DNA of 64,000 nt from Kluyvera georgiana ATCC 51603 (GTDB taxonomy: Bacteria; Pseudomonadota; Gammaproteobacteria; Enterobacterales; Enterobacteriaceae): the NCBI RefSeq assembly GCF_001654985.1, contig NZ_LXEU01000010.1, forward strand, positions 1 to 64,000. Reading direction: 5' to 3'. This document shows positions 8,321-18,640 of the stretch, piece by piece. The translations under genes were made by a program, and so were the position numbers. How positions within the stretch are numbered: position 1 is the stretch's first letter; each line of letters begins with the position of its first letter. The notes under the pieces were generated by a model. That model was not told where the DNA came from. It did not search any database and saw only the letters and a program-made list of their open reading frames with translations.

Positions 8321-9061
8321 ATGTCAATTAAGCGTACGGCGATGCTGCTTCTGTCGCTCTCATTTATCGCGGATGCTACGGCGGGAAATTTATCTGTCGG
8401 GGCGGGTGTAATATATAATGAGTCGGTTTATCGCGGATATAATGAAAATACTCATGCGGTACCCATTATAAATTACGAAGGTAATTCTTTTTATATTCGA
8501 CAGACCACATTGGGCTACGCGTTGTTTAAAGGCAATCGTGACGAGGTCAGCCTGACGGCATCATGGCTGCCGCTAACGTTTGACCCGTCGGATAACGACG
8601 ATCGCACCATGAAGCAGTTGGACAAGCGTAACAGTACCGCGATGGCCGGAGCGGCATGGTATCACCATGAGAAGTGGGGGAGCCTGAAGTTGTCCGCGGC
8701 GGCGGATGTGCTGGATAACAGTAATGGCTGGGTGGGCGAACTGTCCTGGTTCCGCGTGCTGCCGGTAGGGGCTCTGTCTATTACGCCTGCTGTGGGCGTT
8801 TATTACTATGACGACAGCTTTAACCGTTACTACTACGGCGTTTCGGGGGCAGAGTCCCGCCGCAGCGGTTTAGCGGCGCGAACGCCAGGGGAGAGCTGGA
8901 TGCCGTACGTGGGGCTGACGTTGAAATACCCGCTGACCCGTAACCTGATTCTGCTGGCCAACGCCAGCTATAGCGTCCTGCCGGATGAAATTAAAAACAG
9001 CCCGATGGTCGACAGGGATGACAGCCTTACGCTGCTGACCGGGGTAAGCTGGCGATTCTGA
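8321..9061 (+). CDS. MipA/OmpV-family outer membrane protein
   Basis: A 246-residue protein with a signal peptide (about 1-22, ending ADATAG) and a series of amphipathic beta strands ending in the aromatic residue Phe (TLLTGVSWRF), as outer membrane beta barrels do. It belongs to the MipA/OmpV family, whose founding member MipA scaffolds murein synthases, while other members act as small porins or adhesins. It is divergent from a LysR regulator and followed by a strong terminator, so it is probably a single-gene unit. The first 200 bases are AT-rich. The exact role is unknown. Confidence 0.85.
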   Translation: MSIKRTAMLLLSLSFIADATAGNLSVGAGVIYNESVYRGYNENTHAVPIINYEGNSFYIRQTTLGYALFKGNRDEVSLTASWLPLTFDPSDNDDRTMKQLDKRNSTAMAGAAWYHHEKWGSLKLSAAADVLDNSNGWVGELSWFRVLPVGALSITPAVGVYYYDDSFNRYYYGVSGAESRRSGLAARTPGESWMPYVGLTLKYPLTRNLILLANASYSVLPDEIKNSPMVDRDDSLTLLTGVSWRF

Positions 9062-9087
9062 TTATCGCGCTTCCCGGTGACGGGCCA

Positions 9088-9117
9088 TAAAAAAGCCAGA
9101 CTTTCGTCTGGCTTTTG
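9088..9117. terminator. Bidirectional Rho-independent terminator between mipA-like gene and gor
   Basis: AGCCAGAC (9094-9101) pairs with GTCTGGCT (9106-9113) around a TTTC loop. The stem is preceded by an A run and followed by TTTT, so it can serve both the rightward OmpV-family gene and the leftward gor gene. Confidence 0.88.
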
Positions 9118-9135
9118 TCGTTCGGGCCCAGCGAC

Positions 9136-10488
9136 TTAGCGCATGGTGACAAACTCTTCCGCAGCAGTCGGGTGAATCGCCACGGTATTGTCGAAGTCTT
9201 TCTTGGTCGCGCCCATTTTCAGCGCCACGGCGAAGCCTTGCAGAATTTCATCCATACCGAATCCGATGCCGTGAATACCGACAATTTTCTCTTCCGGGCC
9301 AACGCAGACCAGCTTCATGCGGCACGGCTGACGGTGGGAGGTGACGGCGGTATACATGGCGGTGAAGGAGGATTTATAGACCTTCACGGCATCGTCGCCG
9401 TACTGCTCACGTGCCTGCGGCTCGGTTAAGCCAACGGTACCGATCGGCGGATGGCTGAAGACCACGGTCGGGATGTTGCTGTAGTCCAGATGTTCGTCTG
9501 GCTTGTTGTTAAACAGACGCTCAGACAGACGACGACCTGCGGCAACCGCGACCGGAGTTAGCTCAACGGCGCCAGTGTTATCGCCCACGGCATAAATGCC
9601 AGGCACGTTAGTATTCTGGAACTTATCAACGACGATATAGCCTTTATCGTTGGTTTTCACGCCGGTAGCCGCGAGGTTGAAGTTGTCGGTAGCCGGTTCG
9701 CGGCCAATCGCCCAAATCAGGCAATCCACGGTTTGGCTGCGGCCATCTTCCAGCGTCAGGGTTAGGCTACCATCGGCATTCTTGACCACCGCTTGCGGAA
9801 TGGCGTGAGTGTGCAGCTGTGGGCCTTCGGCGTTCATCACTTCAACCAGCGTCTCGACGATCAGCGGATCGAAGCTACGCAGCGGCGCATGTTTACGCAC
9901 GAACAGGTGAGTTTCCGCGCCCAGGCCGTTAATGACGCCCGCCAGCTCAACGGCGATATAGCCTGCGCCGACTACGGCCACGCGCTTCGGCAGTGCCGGA
10001 AGTTCGAAGAAACCGTCGGAGTCGATACCGTATTCCACGCCCGGAATATTCGGATGGCTTGGGCGGCCACCGGTGGCGATCAGGATATGATCGGCGGTGA
10101 TCGTCTCGCCGTTCACTTCGATGGTTTTGGCATCGACGAAGCGGGCAAAGCCTTTGATCACATCAACTTTATTCTTACCCAACACGTTGTCGTAAGAGGT
10201 ATGGATACGGTCAATGTACGCGGTACGGCTGGCAACCAGTTTGTCCCAATCAAAGTTATTGATGGTGGTGTCGAAACCGTAGTCCGGGCCATACATATGA
10301 ATCGCTTCGCGAATCTGCGCGGCATGCCACATCACTTTTTTCGGCACGCAGCCGACGTTAACGCAGGTACCGCCCAGATCTTTGGCTTCAATCAGCGCGC
10401 ACTTCTGGCCGTACATGGCCGCACGGTTGATTGAGGCGATACCGCCGCTGCCGCCGCCAATGGCGATGTAGTCGTAATGTTTGGTCAT
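9136..10488 (-). CDS. gor: Glutathione reductase (NADPH)
   Basis: 450 residues, the same length as E. coli Gor. It reduces glutathione disulfide with NADPH to keep the cytoplasmic glutathione pool reduced. An FAD-binding GGGSGG motif sits near residue 11. The redox-active disulfide Cys42/Cys47 lies in [13 protein letters not shown], an NADPH-binding [11 protein letters not shown] lies near 175, and the C-terminal interface motif HPTAAEE carries the catalytic His. A GAGGAG ribosome site precedes the ATG. It lies downstream of, and in the same direction as, rlmJ, with about 105 bases between them. Confidence 0.97.
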   Translation of the reverse strand: MTKHYDYIAIGGGSGGIASINRAAMYGQKCALIEAKDLGGTCVNVGCVPKKVMWHAAQIREAIHMYGPDYGFDTTINNFDWDKLVASRTAYIDRIHTSYDNVLGKNKVDVIKGFARFVDAKTIEVNGETITADHILIATGGRPSHPNIPGVEYGIDSDGFFELPALPKRVAVVGAGYIAVELAGVINGLGAETHLFVRKHAPLRSFDPLIVETLVEVMNAEGPQLHTHAIPQAVVKNADGSLTLTLEDGRSQTVDCLIWAIGREPATDNFNLAATGVKTNDKGYIVVDKFQNTNVPGIYAVGDNTGAVELTPVAVAAGRRLSERLFNNKPDEHLDYSNIPTVVFSHPPIGTVGLTEPQAREQYGDDAVKVYKSSFTAMYTAVTSHRQPCRMKLVCVGPEEKIVGIHGIGFGMDEILQGFAVALKMGATKKDFDNTVAIHPTAAEEFVTMR

Positions 10489-10593
10489 GGCCGCTCCTCA
10501 AACGTTCAATGTTGAGCGGGTGAGCCTCATGCTCCCCGCCAAAATACTCGCGATTGTATACCTGAAACTGATAGGTTCCACCGATGCCTGCGA

Positions 10594-11436
10594 TTACTCC
10601 GGCACGATCCAGTTCACCAGCGTATGACCGATGCCTGTTGGAACCAGCTTGCTGTGCAGCCACGGCAGCACGTTATTCATTTGTGCTTCCAGCTTCCACG
10701 GCGGGTTGATGACGATCATGCCGGAGGCGGTCATGCCGCGCTGGTCGCTGTCCGGACGCACCGCCAGCTCAATTTGCAGAATTTTGCGAATGCCGGTCGC
10801 TTCAAGGTCGTGGATCATGCGTTTAATTTGCTGGCGCAGCACCACTGGGTACCACAGCGCATAGGTGCCGGTAGCAAAACGCTTGTAGCCTTCGCTAATG
10901 CCGCTCACTACCGCCTGATAGTCGGTTTTAATTTCATACGGCGGGTCGATCAGAATCAAGCCACGGCGGGAAGCCGGCGGCAGCTTCGCTTTGAGCTGCT
11001 GGTAGCCGTCGGCGCGTTCTACGCGGGCGCGGTTATCTTTCTGGAATTCAGAACGCAGCAGCGGGAAGTCGCTCGGGTGCAGCTCGGTCATCTGCAGGCT
11101 GTCCTGCTCACGCAGCAGCTGGCGGGCAATCAGCGGAGAACCCGGGTAGTAACGCAGTTGGCCGCTGCGGTTGAAGTGCTCAACCACCGAAATATACGGC
11201 ACCAGCTCTTCGGGCAGATCGTCCTGCTGCCAGATGCGGGCGATGCCTTCCAGGTATTCCCCGGTCTTTTCGGCATGCTCGCCGCTCAGCTGATAGCGGC
11301 CTGCGCCGGCGTGGGTGTCCAGATAGAGAAACGGCTTCTCTTTCTCTTTCAGTGATTCAATGATCAGACTCTGAACGGTGTGTTTGAGGACGTCGGCGTG
11401 GTTGCCTGCGTGAAAGCTGTGGCGATAACTGAGCAT
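10594..11436 (-). CDS. rlmJ: 23S rRNA (adenine2030-N6)-methyltransferase RlmJ
   Basis: 280 residues, equal to E. coli RlmJ (YhiR). It transfers a methyl group from S-adenosylmethionine to N6 of A2030 in 23S rRNA. It begins MLSYRHSFHAGNHADVLKHT, the conserved family N-terminus, and the catalytic DPPY motif is seen in LILIDPPYE near residue 164. It is upstream of gor on the same strand, as in E. coli. Confidence 0.96.
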   Translation of the reverse strand: MLSYRHSFHAGNHADVLKHTVQSLIIESLKEKEKPFLYLDTHAGAGRYQLSGEHAEKTGEYLEGIARIWQQDDLPEELVPYISVVEHFNRSGQLRYYPGSPLIARQLLREQDSLQMTELHPSDFPLLRSEFQKDNRARVERADGYQQLKAKLPPASRRGLILIDPPYEIKTDYQAVVSGISEGYKRFATGTYALWYPVVLRQQIKRMIHDLEATGIRKILQIELAVRPDSDQRGMTASGMIVINPPWKLEAQMNNVLPWLHSKLVPTGIGHTLVNWIVPE

Positions 11437-11556
11437 GGATGCGGATATTCCGGGAATTAAACAAGATAACCGATAGTTTACCGCAGATCCGTAGAGATTA
11501 CCGCTCCCGCGCTTTTATCGCCATTGGCCAGGAGGAAAAACAAGTAGGCTGTGGAG

Positions 11557-12003
11557 TCAGAGTATAAACAACGTCAACCGACTGACCCTGGCGCTTGGGT
11601 TAGCCTGTTTCACGGCGTCAAGGAATGTGGCAAAGCTTGGATTAAACAGGGTGTAGTTATGCAGGAAGCGAGTCTGTTTGCGCTGTCCTTCTATTAGCCA
11701 ATCGACCGACCAGACTGAACGGTTACCGATTCGCGTAGTTCCTCGTTTCACCTCAACAATACTGGCGAGCGGTATTGTTGAGGTGATGCTGTCTATGACC
11801 TCATAGAGGTTCTGCGCGTCAAAGTAGTAATCCGCTTTGTAGCCGCGAGAACGGCCAAATTTTTGCAGCATCAACGAAGAGGATGAAATTAATTTACGCC
11901 CATCTTTCTGATCGGGATGGTTACTCCGATAAAAAAATTTTCGGGTGGGAAAAATAAAGAAAACAGTAAATATCAGTACGATAATCGGCAATAACACGGT
12001 CAT
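11557..12003 (-). CDS. Hypothetical membrane-anchored protein
   Basis: A 148-residue protein not recognised. One N-terminal membrane helix (about 3-22, LLPIIVLIFTVFFIFP) is followed by a basic, mostly soluble domain containing SVDWLIEGQRKQTRFLHNYT. The ATG at 12003 is preferred over an in-frame ATG at 12018 because AGGGA is well spaced before it. It is divergent from the YidX-like lipoprotein gene. The pair fills the gap between rlmJ and prlC, where E. coli has no gene, and both are more AT-rich than the flanking genes, which suggests acquisition. Confidence 0.65.
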   Translation of the reverse strand: MTVLLPIIVLIFTVFFIFPTRKFFYRSNHPDQKDGRKLISSSSLMLQKFGRSRGYKADYYFDAQNLYEVIDSITSTIPLASIVEVKRGTTRIGNRSVWSVDWLIEGQRKQTRFLHNYTLFNPSFATFLDAVKQANPSARVSRLTLFIL

Positions 12004-12195
12004 ATGCAATCCCTGCATTTTGGCGCTAAAACTATGACTGAAGAAACGCGGACATACAAGCGTACCTGGGTTTAGCGCTTACTTATCCTGGCGTTATTTA
12101 TTCTGAAAGTATTTTTTTTATGATGATGATAATGGTTTTACTCTTTTTTATCCGTTAAAACGGCGGTCTTTATAAAAGAGAGAGGGAATTCCTTC

Positions 12196-12852
12196 ATGTT
12201 CCATTATGGAAAATGTGTTGTTCGTGCGTTGTGCGTCTCACTGGTTTGCTGTTCTCTATCTAGCTGTATTTCATATGGTTTGCTTACGGCTACAGGGGGA
12301 GGTAGTGGACATAAATCCACCTGGAAATCAGATACCGTTACCGGGTTGTCTTTAGGTAAAGACAGTAATGGGAAAACGGGATGGGTGTTTGTGGGTAAGA
12401 ATTATGACTATTTGCTGACTCAGGGAGGCGATAAAGTCGTCGCATTATTAAAAGATCCTGTTATTCACCGGGAAAATATTACTATACAAAACGATGTCCA
12501 GTTTCGGATCGATAAGGAGGATAATATATTCATAGGTTGGATTAATTTAACCTACGCGTGGACAAATCAAAAAGATAAAGATGCTGCGATGAGTTATGGA
12601 TTTAGGTGTAAAAATAGCGGTTCACTCTGCATATTATCTTTATTTGTCAACGATCTGGCAGGGACTATCCATGAGAAAAATAAAGATCAGAGTGCTGCAC
12701 AGCAGTTGTCTTTCCATCATCCATTCAACGTTGAGTTCTACGAGTATAAAAACGGTGTTTCTATGGCTGCGTTGGGTCAAGGGCTATTGCCACTCACTCT
12801 GGTGCTGGATGCCGCCACGTTCCCTATACAGAAGGCGATATTCGCTAATTAA
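12196..12852 (+). CDS. YidX-family lipoprotein
   Basis: A 218-residue probable outer membrane lipoprotein: signal peptide with lipobox LSSC (Cys24) and Ile at +2, so Lol sorting to the outer membrane is expected. After the lipobox, CISYGLLTAT, SDTVTGLSLGKDSNG, KTGWVFVGKNYDYLLT and GTIHEKNKDQ align by eye with E. coli YidX. It is a paralogue or diverged relative, since yidX lies elsewhere in E. coli. The function of the family is unknown. It is AT-rich relative to prlC, and divergent from the hypothetical gene at 11557-12003. Confidence 0.72.
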   Translation: MFHYGKCVVRALCVSLVCCSLSSCISYGLLTATGGGSGHKSTWKSDTVTGLSLGKDSNGKTGWVFVGKNYDYLLTQGGDKVVALLKDPVIHRENITIQNDVQFRIDKEDNIFIGWINLTYAWTNQKDKDAAMSYGFRCKNSGSLCILSLFVNDLAGTIHEKNKDQSAAQQLSFHHPFNVEFYEYKNGVSMAALGQGLLPLTLVLDAATFPIQKAIFAN

Positions 12853-13012
12853 GTCAGCGTCGGTGGCGTAAGCATAATCGCGTCAGCACTGGATGCTGGC
12901 GCTATAATGATAGCTACACGTGATTGAATTTTATGTCACTCGCCTCCATATTGTCTAAATCGCGAAAAGCGCCTGTCGCGCGTTTTATCCACACTTCAAC
13001 AGGACCGTGCTA

Positions 13013-15055
13013 ATGACCAATCCATTACTGACCCCTTTCGAACTACCGCCATTTTCCCAGATTCAGCCCGAACATGTTGTCCCTGCTGTCACTCAGGCAC
13101 TGAACGACTGTCGCGAGAATGTGGAGCGCGTAGTCGCACAGGGCGCGCCGTATAGCTGGGAAAACCTCTGCCAGCCGCTTGCGGAAGTGGACGATGTCCT
13201 GGGGCGTATTTTCTCGCCAGTTAGCCACTTAAACTCGGTCAAAAACAGCCCGGAACTGCGTGAAGCCTACGAGCAGACGCTGCCGCTGCTGTCGGAATAC
13301 AGCACCTGGGTTGGCCAGCATGAGGGGCTGTACAAGGCTTACCGCGACCTGCGCGACGGCGACAACTACGCCACCCTGAACACTGCACAGAAAAAAGCGG
13401 TCGATAACGCGCTGCGTGATTTTGAACTGTCCGGTATCGGCCTGCCGAAAGAGAAACAGCAGCGATACGGCGAAATCGCCACCCGTTTGTCCGAGCTGGG
13501 TAACCAGTACAGCAACAACGTGCTCGACGCCACCATGGGCTGGAGCAAGCTGGTGACCGACGAAAGCGAGCTGGCCGGCATGCCGGAAAGCGCCCTGGCG
13601 GCGGCGAAAGCGCAGGCCGAAGCCAAAGAGCAGGAAGGTTACCTGCTGACCCTGGATATCCCAAGCTACCTGCCGGTAATGACCTACTGCGACAACCAGG
13701 CATTGCGCGAAGAGCTGTATCGCGCCTACTCCACCCGCGCCTCCGATCAGGGGCCGAACGCGGGCAAGTGGGACAACACCCCGGTAATGGAAGAGATCCT
13801 CGCGCTGCGTCACGAGCTGGCACAGCTGCTGGGCTTCGAAAGCTACGCCTTTAAATCTCTGGCCACCAAAATGGCGGAAAACCCGCAGCAGGTGCTCGAC
13901 TTCCTGACCGATCTGGCCAAACGCGCCCGTCCGCAGGGTGAAAAAGAGCTGGCCCAGCTGCGTGCCTTTGCCAAAGCAGAATTTGGCGTTGATGAGCTGC
14001 AGCCGTGGGATATCGCTTACTACAGCGAGAAACAAAAACAGCATCTGTACAGCATCAGCGATGAACAACTGCGTCCGTACTTCCCGGAAAACAAAGCCGT
14101 TAACGGCCTGTTTGAAGTGGTAAAACGTATTTACGGCATCACCGCGAAAGAGCGTACTGATGTTGACGTCTGGAACCCGGAAGTGCGCTTCTTCGAACTG
14201 TATGACGAAAGCAACGAACTGCGCGGCAGCTTCTACCTCGACCTGTACGCCCGCGAACACAAACGCGGCGGGGCGTGGATGGACGACTGCGTCGGCCAGA
14301 TGCGCAAAACCGACGGCACGCTGCAAAAACCGGTCGCCTATCTGACCTGTAACTTTAACCGTCCGGTGAACGGCAAACCGGCGCTGTTTACCCATGACGA
14401 AGTGATCACCCTGTTCCACGAATTTGGTCATGGCCTGCATCACATGCTGACCCGCATCGAAACTGCCGGTGTTTCCGGTATCAGCGGCGTGCCGTGGGAT
14501 GCGGTCGAGCTGCCGAGCCAGTTTATGGAAAACTGGTGCTGGGAGCCGGAAGCGCTGGCATTTATCTCCGGCCACTATGAGACCGGCGAACCGCTGCCGA
14601 AGGAACTGCTGGATAAAATGCTGGCGGCGAAAAACTATCAGGCCGCGCTGTTTATCCTGCGTCAGCTGGAGTTCGGCCTGTTCGACTTCCGCCTGCATGC
14701 GCAGTACAACCCGGAGCAGGGGGCGAAAGTCCTCGAGACGCTGGCGGAAATTAAGAAACAGGTCGCCGTGGTGCCGGGCCCAACCTGGGGCCGCTTCCCG
14801 CACGCCTTCAGCCACATCTTTGCCGGCGGCTATGCGGCGGGTTACTACAGCTATCTGTGGGCCGACGTGCTGGCAGCGGATGCGTTCTCTCGCTTTGAAG
14901 AAGAAGGCATCTTCAACCGTGAAACCGGTCAGTCGTTCCTCGATAACATCCTGACCCGTGGCGGTTCCGAAGAGCCAATGGCGCTGTTCAAACGCTTCCG
15001 CGGTCGTGAACCGCAGCTCGATGCCATGCTGGCGCATTACGGCATCAAGGGCTGA
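13013..15055 (+). CDS. prlC: Oligopeptidase A
   Basis: 680 residues, the length of E. coli PrlC/OpdA. It is a cytoplasmic M3-family zinc metallopeptidase that degrades short peptides, including cleaved signal peptides. The zinc motif HEFGH is at residues 469-473 ([11 protein letters not shown]). The ATG at 13013 with AGGAC seven bases upstream is chosen over GTG 13007. A TATAAT hexamer at 12903-12908 could be its -10 box, but no good -35 accompanies it. rsmJ follows 8 bases after the stop, so they form an operon as in E. coli. Confidence 0.97.
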   Translation: MTNPLLTPFELPPFSQIQPEHVVPAVTQALNDCRENVERVVAQGAPYSWENLCQPLAEVDDVLGRIFSPVSHLNSVKNSPELREAYEQTLPLLSEYSTWVGQHEGLYKAYRDLRDGDNYATLNTAQKKAVDNALRDFELSGIGLPKEKQQRYGEIATRLSELGNQYSNNVLDATMGWSKLVTDESELAGMPESALAAAKAQAEAKEQEGYLLTLDIPSYLPVMTYCDNQALREELYRAYSTRASDQGPNAGKWDNTPVMEEILALRHELAQLLGFESYAFKSLATKMAENPQQVLDFLTDLAKRARPQGEKELAQLRAFAKAEFGVDELQPWDIAYYSEKQKQHLYSISDEQLRPYFPENKAVNGLFEVVKRIYGITAKERTDVDVWNPEVRFFELYDESNELRGSFYLDLYAREHKRGGAWMDDCVGQMRKTDGTLQKPVAYLTCNFNRPVNGKPALFTHDEVITLFHEFGHGLHHMLTRIETAGVSGISGVPWDAVELPSQFMENWCWEPEALAFISGHYETGEPLPKELLDKMLAAKNYQAALFILRQLEFGLFDFRLHAQYNPEQGAKVLETLAEIKKQVAVVPGPTWGRFPHAFSHIFAGGYAAGYYSYLWADVLAADAFSRFEEEGIFNRETGQSFLDNILTRGGSEEPMALFKRFRGREPQLDAMLAHYGIKG

Positions 15056-15063
15056 TTGTTCGC

Positions 15064-15816
15064 GTGAAAATTTGTTTACTGGATGAAACGGGCGCCGGAG
15101 ACGGCGCCTTATCTGTTCTGGCCGCCCGCTGGGGGCTGGAGCACGATGACGACAACCTGATGGCGCTGGTGATGACGCCGGAACATCTGGAACTGCGTAA
15201 GCGAGACGAACCGAAACTTGGCGGCATCTTCGTTGATTTTGTCGGCGGGGCGATGGCGCACCGGCGCAAGTTTGGTGGCGGTCGCGGTGAAGCGGTGGCG
15301 AAAGCCGTTGGCATCAAAGGCGATTATTTGCCGGACGTGGTCGATGCCACCGCCGGGCTGGGGCGCGATGCGTTTGTGCTGGCCTCCGTCGGCTGCCGCG
15401 TGCGGATGCTGGAGCGCAACCCGGTGGTCGCCGCGTTACTCGATGACGGCCTGGCGCGCGGCTATGCCGATGCGGAAATTGGCCCGTGGTTGCAGGAACG
15501 TTTACAGCTGATTCACGCCTCGAGTCTGACCGCGTTAACCGATATTACGCCGCGCCCGCAGGTGGTGTATCTCGACCCGATGTTCCCGCATAAGCAGAAA
15601 AGCGCGCTGGTGAAAAAAGAGATGCGCGTGTTTCAGTCGCTGGTGGGGCCGGATCTGGACGCGGATGGCCTGCTTGAACCGGCGCGCCGGTTGGCAACCA
15701 AACGCGTGGTGGTGAAGCGCCCGGACTACGCGCCGCCGCTAGCAGACGTGGCCACGCCTAACGCGGTGGTGACCAAAGGGCATCGGTTTGATATTTATGC
15801 CGGGACGGCGGAGTAA
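15064..15816 (+). CDS. rsmJ: 16S rRNA (guanine1516-N2)-methyltransferase RsmJ
   Basis: 250 residues, collinear with E. coli RsmJ (YhiQ). It methylates N2 of G1516 in 16S rRNA using S-adenosylmethionine. Conserved segments are [20 protein letters not shown] (SAM-binding loop, near 95-115) and the catalytic-type [11 protein letters not shown] near 170. It is the second gene of the prlC-rsmJ operon. Confidence 0.96.
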   Translation: MKICLLDETGAGDGALSVLAARWGLEHDDDNLMALVMTPEHLELRKRDEPKLGGIFVDFVGGAMAHRRKFGGGRGEAVAKAVGIKGDYLPDVVDATAGLGRDAFVLASVGCRVRMLERNPVVAALLDDGLARGYADAEIGPWLQERLQLIHASSLTALTDITPRPQVVYLDPMFPHKQKSALVKKEMRVFQSLVGPDLDADGLLEPARRLATKRVVVKRPDYAPPLADVATPNAVVTKGHRFDIYAGTAE

Positions 15817-15836
15817 TTTCGGGTTATTAGAAATAA

Positions 15837-15860
15837 AAACGCCTGCTTGCGCAGGCGTTT
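15837..15860. terminator. Bidirectional terminator between rsmJ and uspA
   Basis: A perfect 10-bp stem AAACGCCTGC/GCAGGCGTTT with a TTGC loop lies between the convergent rsmJ and uspA genes. Flanking A and T tracts on the two strands suit termination from both sides. Confidence 0.85.
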
Positions 15861-15880
15861 CACGATGCTCAACGCGAGAG

Positions 15881-16318
15881 TTATTCTTCTTCGTCGTCGC
15901 GCAGCGGAACGATCAGCATATCGACGTGGACCGTGTTGATGAGCTGACGTGCAGACGACATCAGCTTGCTCCAGAAGTCCTGGTGATGACCACAGACGAC
16001 CAGGTCCATATCGTATTTCTTAATCGCATCAACCAGCACCTGGCCCAGGTCGCCGCTGCCGCTCAGGGTTTCGGTGATTGGGTAACCCGCGTTGGTGGAC
16101 AGTTCAGTCAGTGCGTGATGGGTCTCTTCGGAGATGCGCTTTTGCATATCGCCAAGATTCACGTCAATCAGCCCGGTGTAGAGATCGGAATAGTTTACGT
16201 CGACGTGAATCAGCGAAACTTTTGCATTGTAGGGGCGAGCCATTGATACCGCTTTTTCCACCAGAACTTTGCTCTCTGGGGAAAGGTCGACCGCGATCAA
16301 AATGTGTTTGTAAGCCAT
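15881..16318 (-). CDS. uspA: Universal stress protein A
   Basis: 145 residues beginning [20 protein letters not shown], almost identical to E. coli UspA (144). The small cytoplasmic Usp-fold dimer accumulates on growth arrest, starvation and stress. The start at 16318 has AAGGAG upstream; a longer in-frame reading to 16477 is not conserved. UspA itself lacks the ATP-binding G-2x-G-9x-G motif, and this copy also shows [12 protein letters not shown] in that position. It is divergent from uspB across a 378-base gap. Confidence 0.97.
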   Translation of the reverse strand: MAYKHILIAVDLSPESKVLVEKAVSMARPYNAKVSLIHVDVNYSDLYTGLIDVNLGDMQKRISEETHHALTELSTNAGYPITETLSGSGDLGQVLVDAIKKYDMDLVVCGHHQDFWSKLMSSARQLINTVHVDMLIVPLRDDEEE

Positions 16319-16696
16319 AGTGTTACTCCTTCCATAAAGTTGTCGATGACTGTTGGACCAGACAGCCCATGCGCTGTCCCTTGCCCGCGTCCTGCGTGCG
16401 ACTTGCGCGGGGTTTGCCCTTAAAGACCTAATTGTAGAAGATATTTCTACCTTATAGCGGCCTTGAGGCGCCGTCAATGCATCCGGTTCGCCAATTAGTT
16501 AAACAAATTTTTCCATCTTACGTATTGATAACGATTAACCTTGTGGTAAAAAATTTAACTGATCTCCTACACTATTTAATGAGCCGTTCGGATAAATAAA
16601 CGTGATCTGAATCGCACTCTTTTACTGAGGTGTTGGTGGGTTATTGGGGAGCGAGATGTCCTGGGGTCTCCGAGGACTGGTCGCCGGGGAGGAGTT
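16319..16696. other. uspA-uspB divergent promoter region
   Basis: A 378-base gap with no convincing gene between two growth-arrest genes. The uspA-proximal half is GC-rich; the part from 16500 to 16620 is AT-rich and holds the sigma-S-like element listed separately. In E. coli, uspA transcription is positively controlled by ppGpp and other signals; no specific operator is called here. Confidence 0.5.
16567..16574 (+). promoter_or_regulatory. Sigma-S type -10 element for uspB
   Basis: CTACACTA preceded by TCC gives an almost perfect match to the sigma-S-preferred extended -10 (CTACACT). uspB is sigma-S dependent in E. coli. The element is about 120 bases upstream of the uspB ATG, so a leader of about 115 nt is implied. 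The assignment to uspB rests on orientation and published regulation of the E. coli gene. Confidence 0.5.
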
Positions 16697-17032
16697 ATGA
16701 TCAGCACGATTGCGCTGTTTTGGGCCCTGTGTGTCGTTTGTGTGGTAAATATGGCACGTTACTTTTCATCGTTGCGTGCATTATTGGTTGTACTACGTGG
16801 TTGCGATCCCTTGCTTTATCAGTATGTTGACGGCGGTGGTTTCTTTACCTCGCACGGTCAGCCGGGTAAACAAATACGCCTGGTCTGGTATATCTACGGG
16901 CAGCGGTATCGCGATCATCATGATGATGAGTTTATTCGCCGCTGTGACCGGGTCCGTCGTCAGTTTATTTTGACCAGTTCGCTGTGTGGCCTGGTGGTGA
17001 TTAGCTTAATTGCCCTGATGATTTGGCACTGA
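16697..17032 (+). CDS. uspB: Universal stress protein B
   Basis: 111 residues, equal to E. coli UspB, with two predicted membrane helices (about 1-20 and 90-110) and a charged cytoplasmic or loop region between ([20 protein letters not shown]). It is an inner membrane protein required for ethanol tolerance in stationary phase in E. coli. The start ATG at 16697 has GGAGGAG immediately upstream. It is monocistronic by layout, with a terminator 4 bases downstream. Confidence 0.96.
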   Translation: MISTIALFWALCVVCVVNMARYFSSLRALLVVLRGCDPLLYQYVDGGGFFTSHGQPGKQIRLVWYIYGQRYRDHHDDEFIRRCDRVRRQFILTSSLCGLVVISLIALMIWH

Positions 17033-17035
17033 GTA

Positions 17036-17068
17036 AAAAAAAACGGGCCAGTTTCCTGACCCGTTTTC
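17036..17068. terminator. Bidirectional terminator between uspB and pitA
   Basis: AAAACGGG.CAG and CTG.CCCGTTTT pair around TTTC with one internal mismatch, flanked by a run of A on the left and T-rich sequence on the right. It serves convergent uspB and pitA. Confidence 0.8.
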
Positions 17069-17086
17069 TGTTTGTGCCAAACGCGC

Positions 17087-18574
17087 TTAAATAAGCTTCA
17101 GAGACAGCCAGTACAGCACGCCGGACAGCAGGATCGACGCTGGTAGCGTGAAGACCCAGGCCATCAGGATATTGGTCACGGTTTTTCTTTGCAGACCGCC
17201 GCCGTCAACGACCATGGTCCCCGCAACGGAAGACGACAGGACGTGGGTGGTGGATACCGGCATCCCCGTATAGCTTGCCAGACCGATGGAGACCGCAGAG
17301 GTCATCTGTGCTGCCATCCCCTGGGCGTAGGTCATGCCTTTCTTACCGATTTTCTCACCGATGGTGGTCGCGACGCGACGCCAGCCGATCATTGTACCGA
17401 TACCCAGAGCCAGCGCGACGGCCATGATAATCCAGACTGGCGCATACTCGATGGTGCTCAGCATGTCGGTTTTCAGCTTTTTCAACAGACGCTGGTCATC
17501 GCCGCTCACTTCCGGCATCTTCGCCACTTTATCAGTGGTGTCAGAGATGCAGAGCATGATACGACGCAGCTGGCCACGCTGTTCTACGGAGAGGCTGTCA
17601 TAGCTCTCTACGTTGGTCAGCATCGCTTTAGCACGATCGAGCGCGTTGATGGTGTTTGCCGGATGGCAGTGAAACTCAACGGCAGCCTCGGCTTCCGGGG
17701 TCAGCTTTTCAGCGTTGCTTGCCACTTTCAGCAGCAAATCTGGGCGCTGCTGGAAGAAGGTTTCAACGTTGTTGACCGCATCGCGGGTACGGGTGATTTC
17801 GTAGCCGGAAGCGTTCATATTGACTACGAAACCTGCAGGAGCAACACCAATCAGGACCAGCATGACCAGACCAATGCCTTTCTGACCGTCGTTGGCGCCG
17901 TGGGAGAACGCCACGCCAATGGCGGAGAGAATCAGAGCGATACGCGTCCAGAACGGCGGCTTTTTCTTACCGTCTTTCTTTTCACGTTCAGCAGGGGTCA
18001 GGTGGATACGGGCGCGTTTTTTAGTACCGCTCCAGTAACGGCGCAGCAGGAAAATCAGGCCGCCAGCGACAACCAGACCCACGATAGGTGAGATAATCAA
18101 CGAAGCGAAAATGTTAATCACTTTCGGGATGTTGAGCGCCTCAACCACTGAGGTGCCGGTCATCAACGCATTGGTTAAACCAATACCGATAATCGCGCCG
18201 ATCAGCGTGTGGGAGCTAGAAGCCGGCAGACCGAAATACCAGGTGCCGAGGTTCCAGATGATGGCCGCCAGCAGCATGGAAAAGACCATGGCGAGGCCGT
18301 GCGCGGAGCCCATATTGAGTAGAAGATCCGTCGGCAGCATATGCACAATCGCATAGGCTACGCTCAGACCGCCCAATAGAACGCCGAGGAAGTTAAAGAT
18401 CGCCGCCATCGCAACAGCAAGCTGTGAGCGCATGGCACGGGTATAAATTACGGTGGCAACAGCGTTCGCCGTATCGTGGAAGCCGTTAATCGCTTCGTAG
18501 AACAGAACAAACACCAGCGCCAGAACTAACAACAGCCCGGTATGTAAATCCAGGCCAGCAAACAAATGTAACAT
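17087..18574 (-). CDS. pitA: Low-affinity inorganic phosphate/H+ symporter PitA
   Basis: 495 residues (E. coli PitA is 499). It is an inner membrane transporter of metal-phosphate complexes driven by the proton gradient. Two copies of the PiT signature are visible: [18 protein letters not shown] near residue 31 and [20 protein letters not shown] near 224. About ten membrane helices flank a hydrophilic central loop (about 260-370). It is divergent from yhiN; the shared upstream region carries an unusual inverted repeat. Confidence 0.96.
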   Translation of the reverse strand: MLHLFAGLDLHTGLLLVLALVFVLFYEAINGFHDTANAVATVIYTRAMRSQLAVAMAAIFNFLGVLLGGLSVAYAIVHMLPTDLLLNMGSAHGLAMVFSMLLAAIIWNLGTWYFGLPASSSHTLIGAIIGIGLTNALMTGTSVVEALNIPKVINIFASLIISPIVGLVVAGGLIFLLRRYWSGTKKRARIHLTPAEREKKDGKKKPPFWTRIALILSAIGVAFSHGANDGQKGIGLVMLVLIGVAPAGFVVNMNASGYEITRTRDAVNNVETFFQQRPDLLLKVASNAEKLTPEAEAAVEFHCHPANTINALDRAKAMLTNVESYDSLSVEQRGQLRRIMLCISDTTDKVAKMPEVSGDDQRLLKKLKTDMLSTIEYAPVWIIMAVALALGIGTMIGWRRVATTIGEKIGKKGMTYAQGMAAQMTSAVSIGLASYTGMPVSTTHVLSSSVAGTMVVDGGGLQRKTVTNILMAWVFTLPASILLSGVLYWLSLKLI

Positions 18575-18640
18575 AGGACGTTACGCCATTTTGAGGACAT
18601 GAACGCGCGGCATTATCAGGGACATTGGCGGCGCGGGCAA

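Noticed and set aside
13229-15037. Long open frame antisense to prlC (about 600 codons)
   Set aside because: It mirrors the codon pattern of prlC, has no ribosome site, and prlC on the other strand is a clear orthologue with its zinc motif.
16630-16830. Short open frame just before uspB
   Set aside because: Overlaps the uspB start in another frame and has no independent support.
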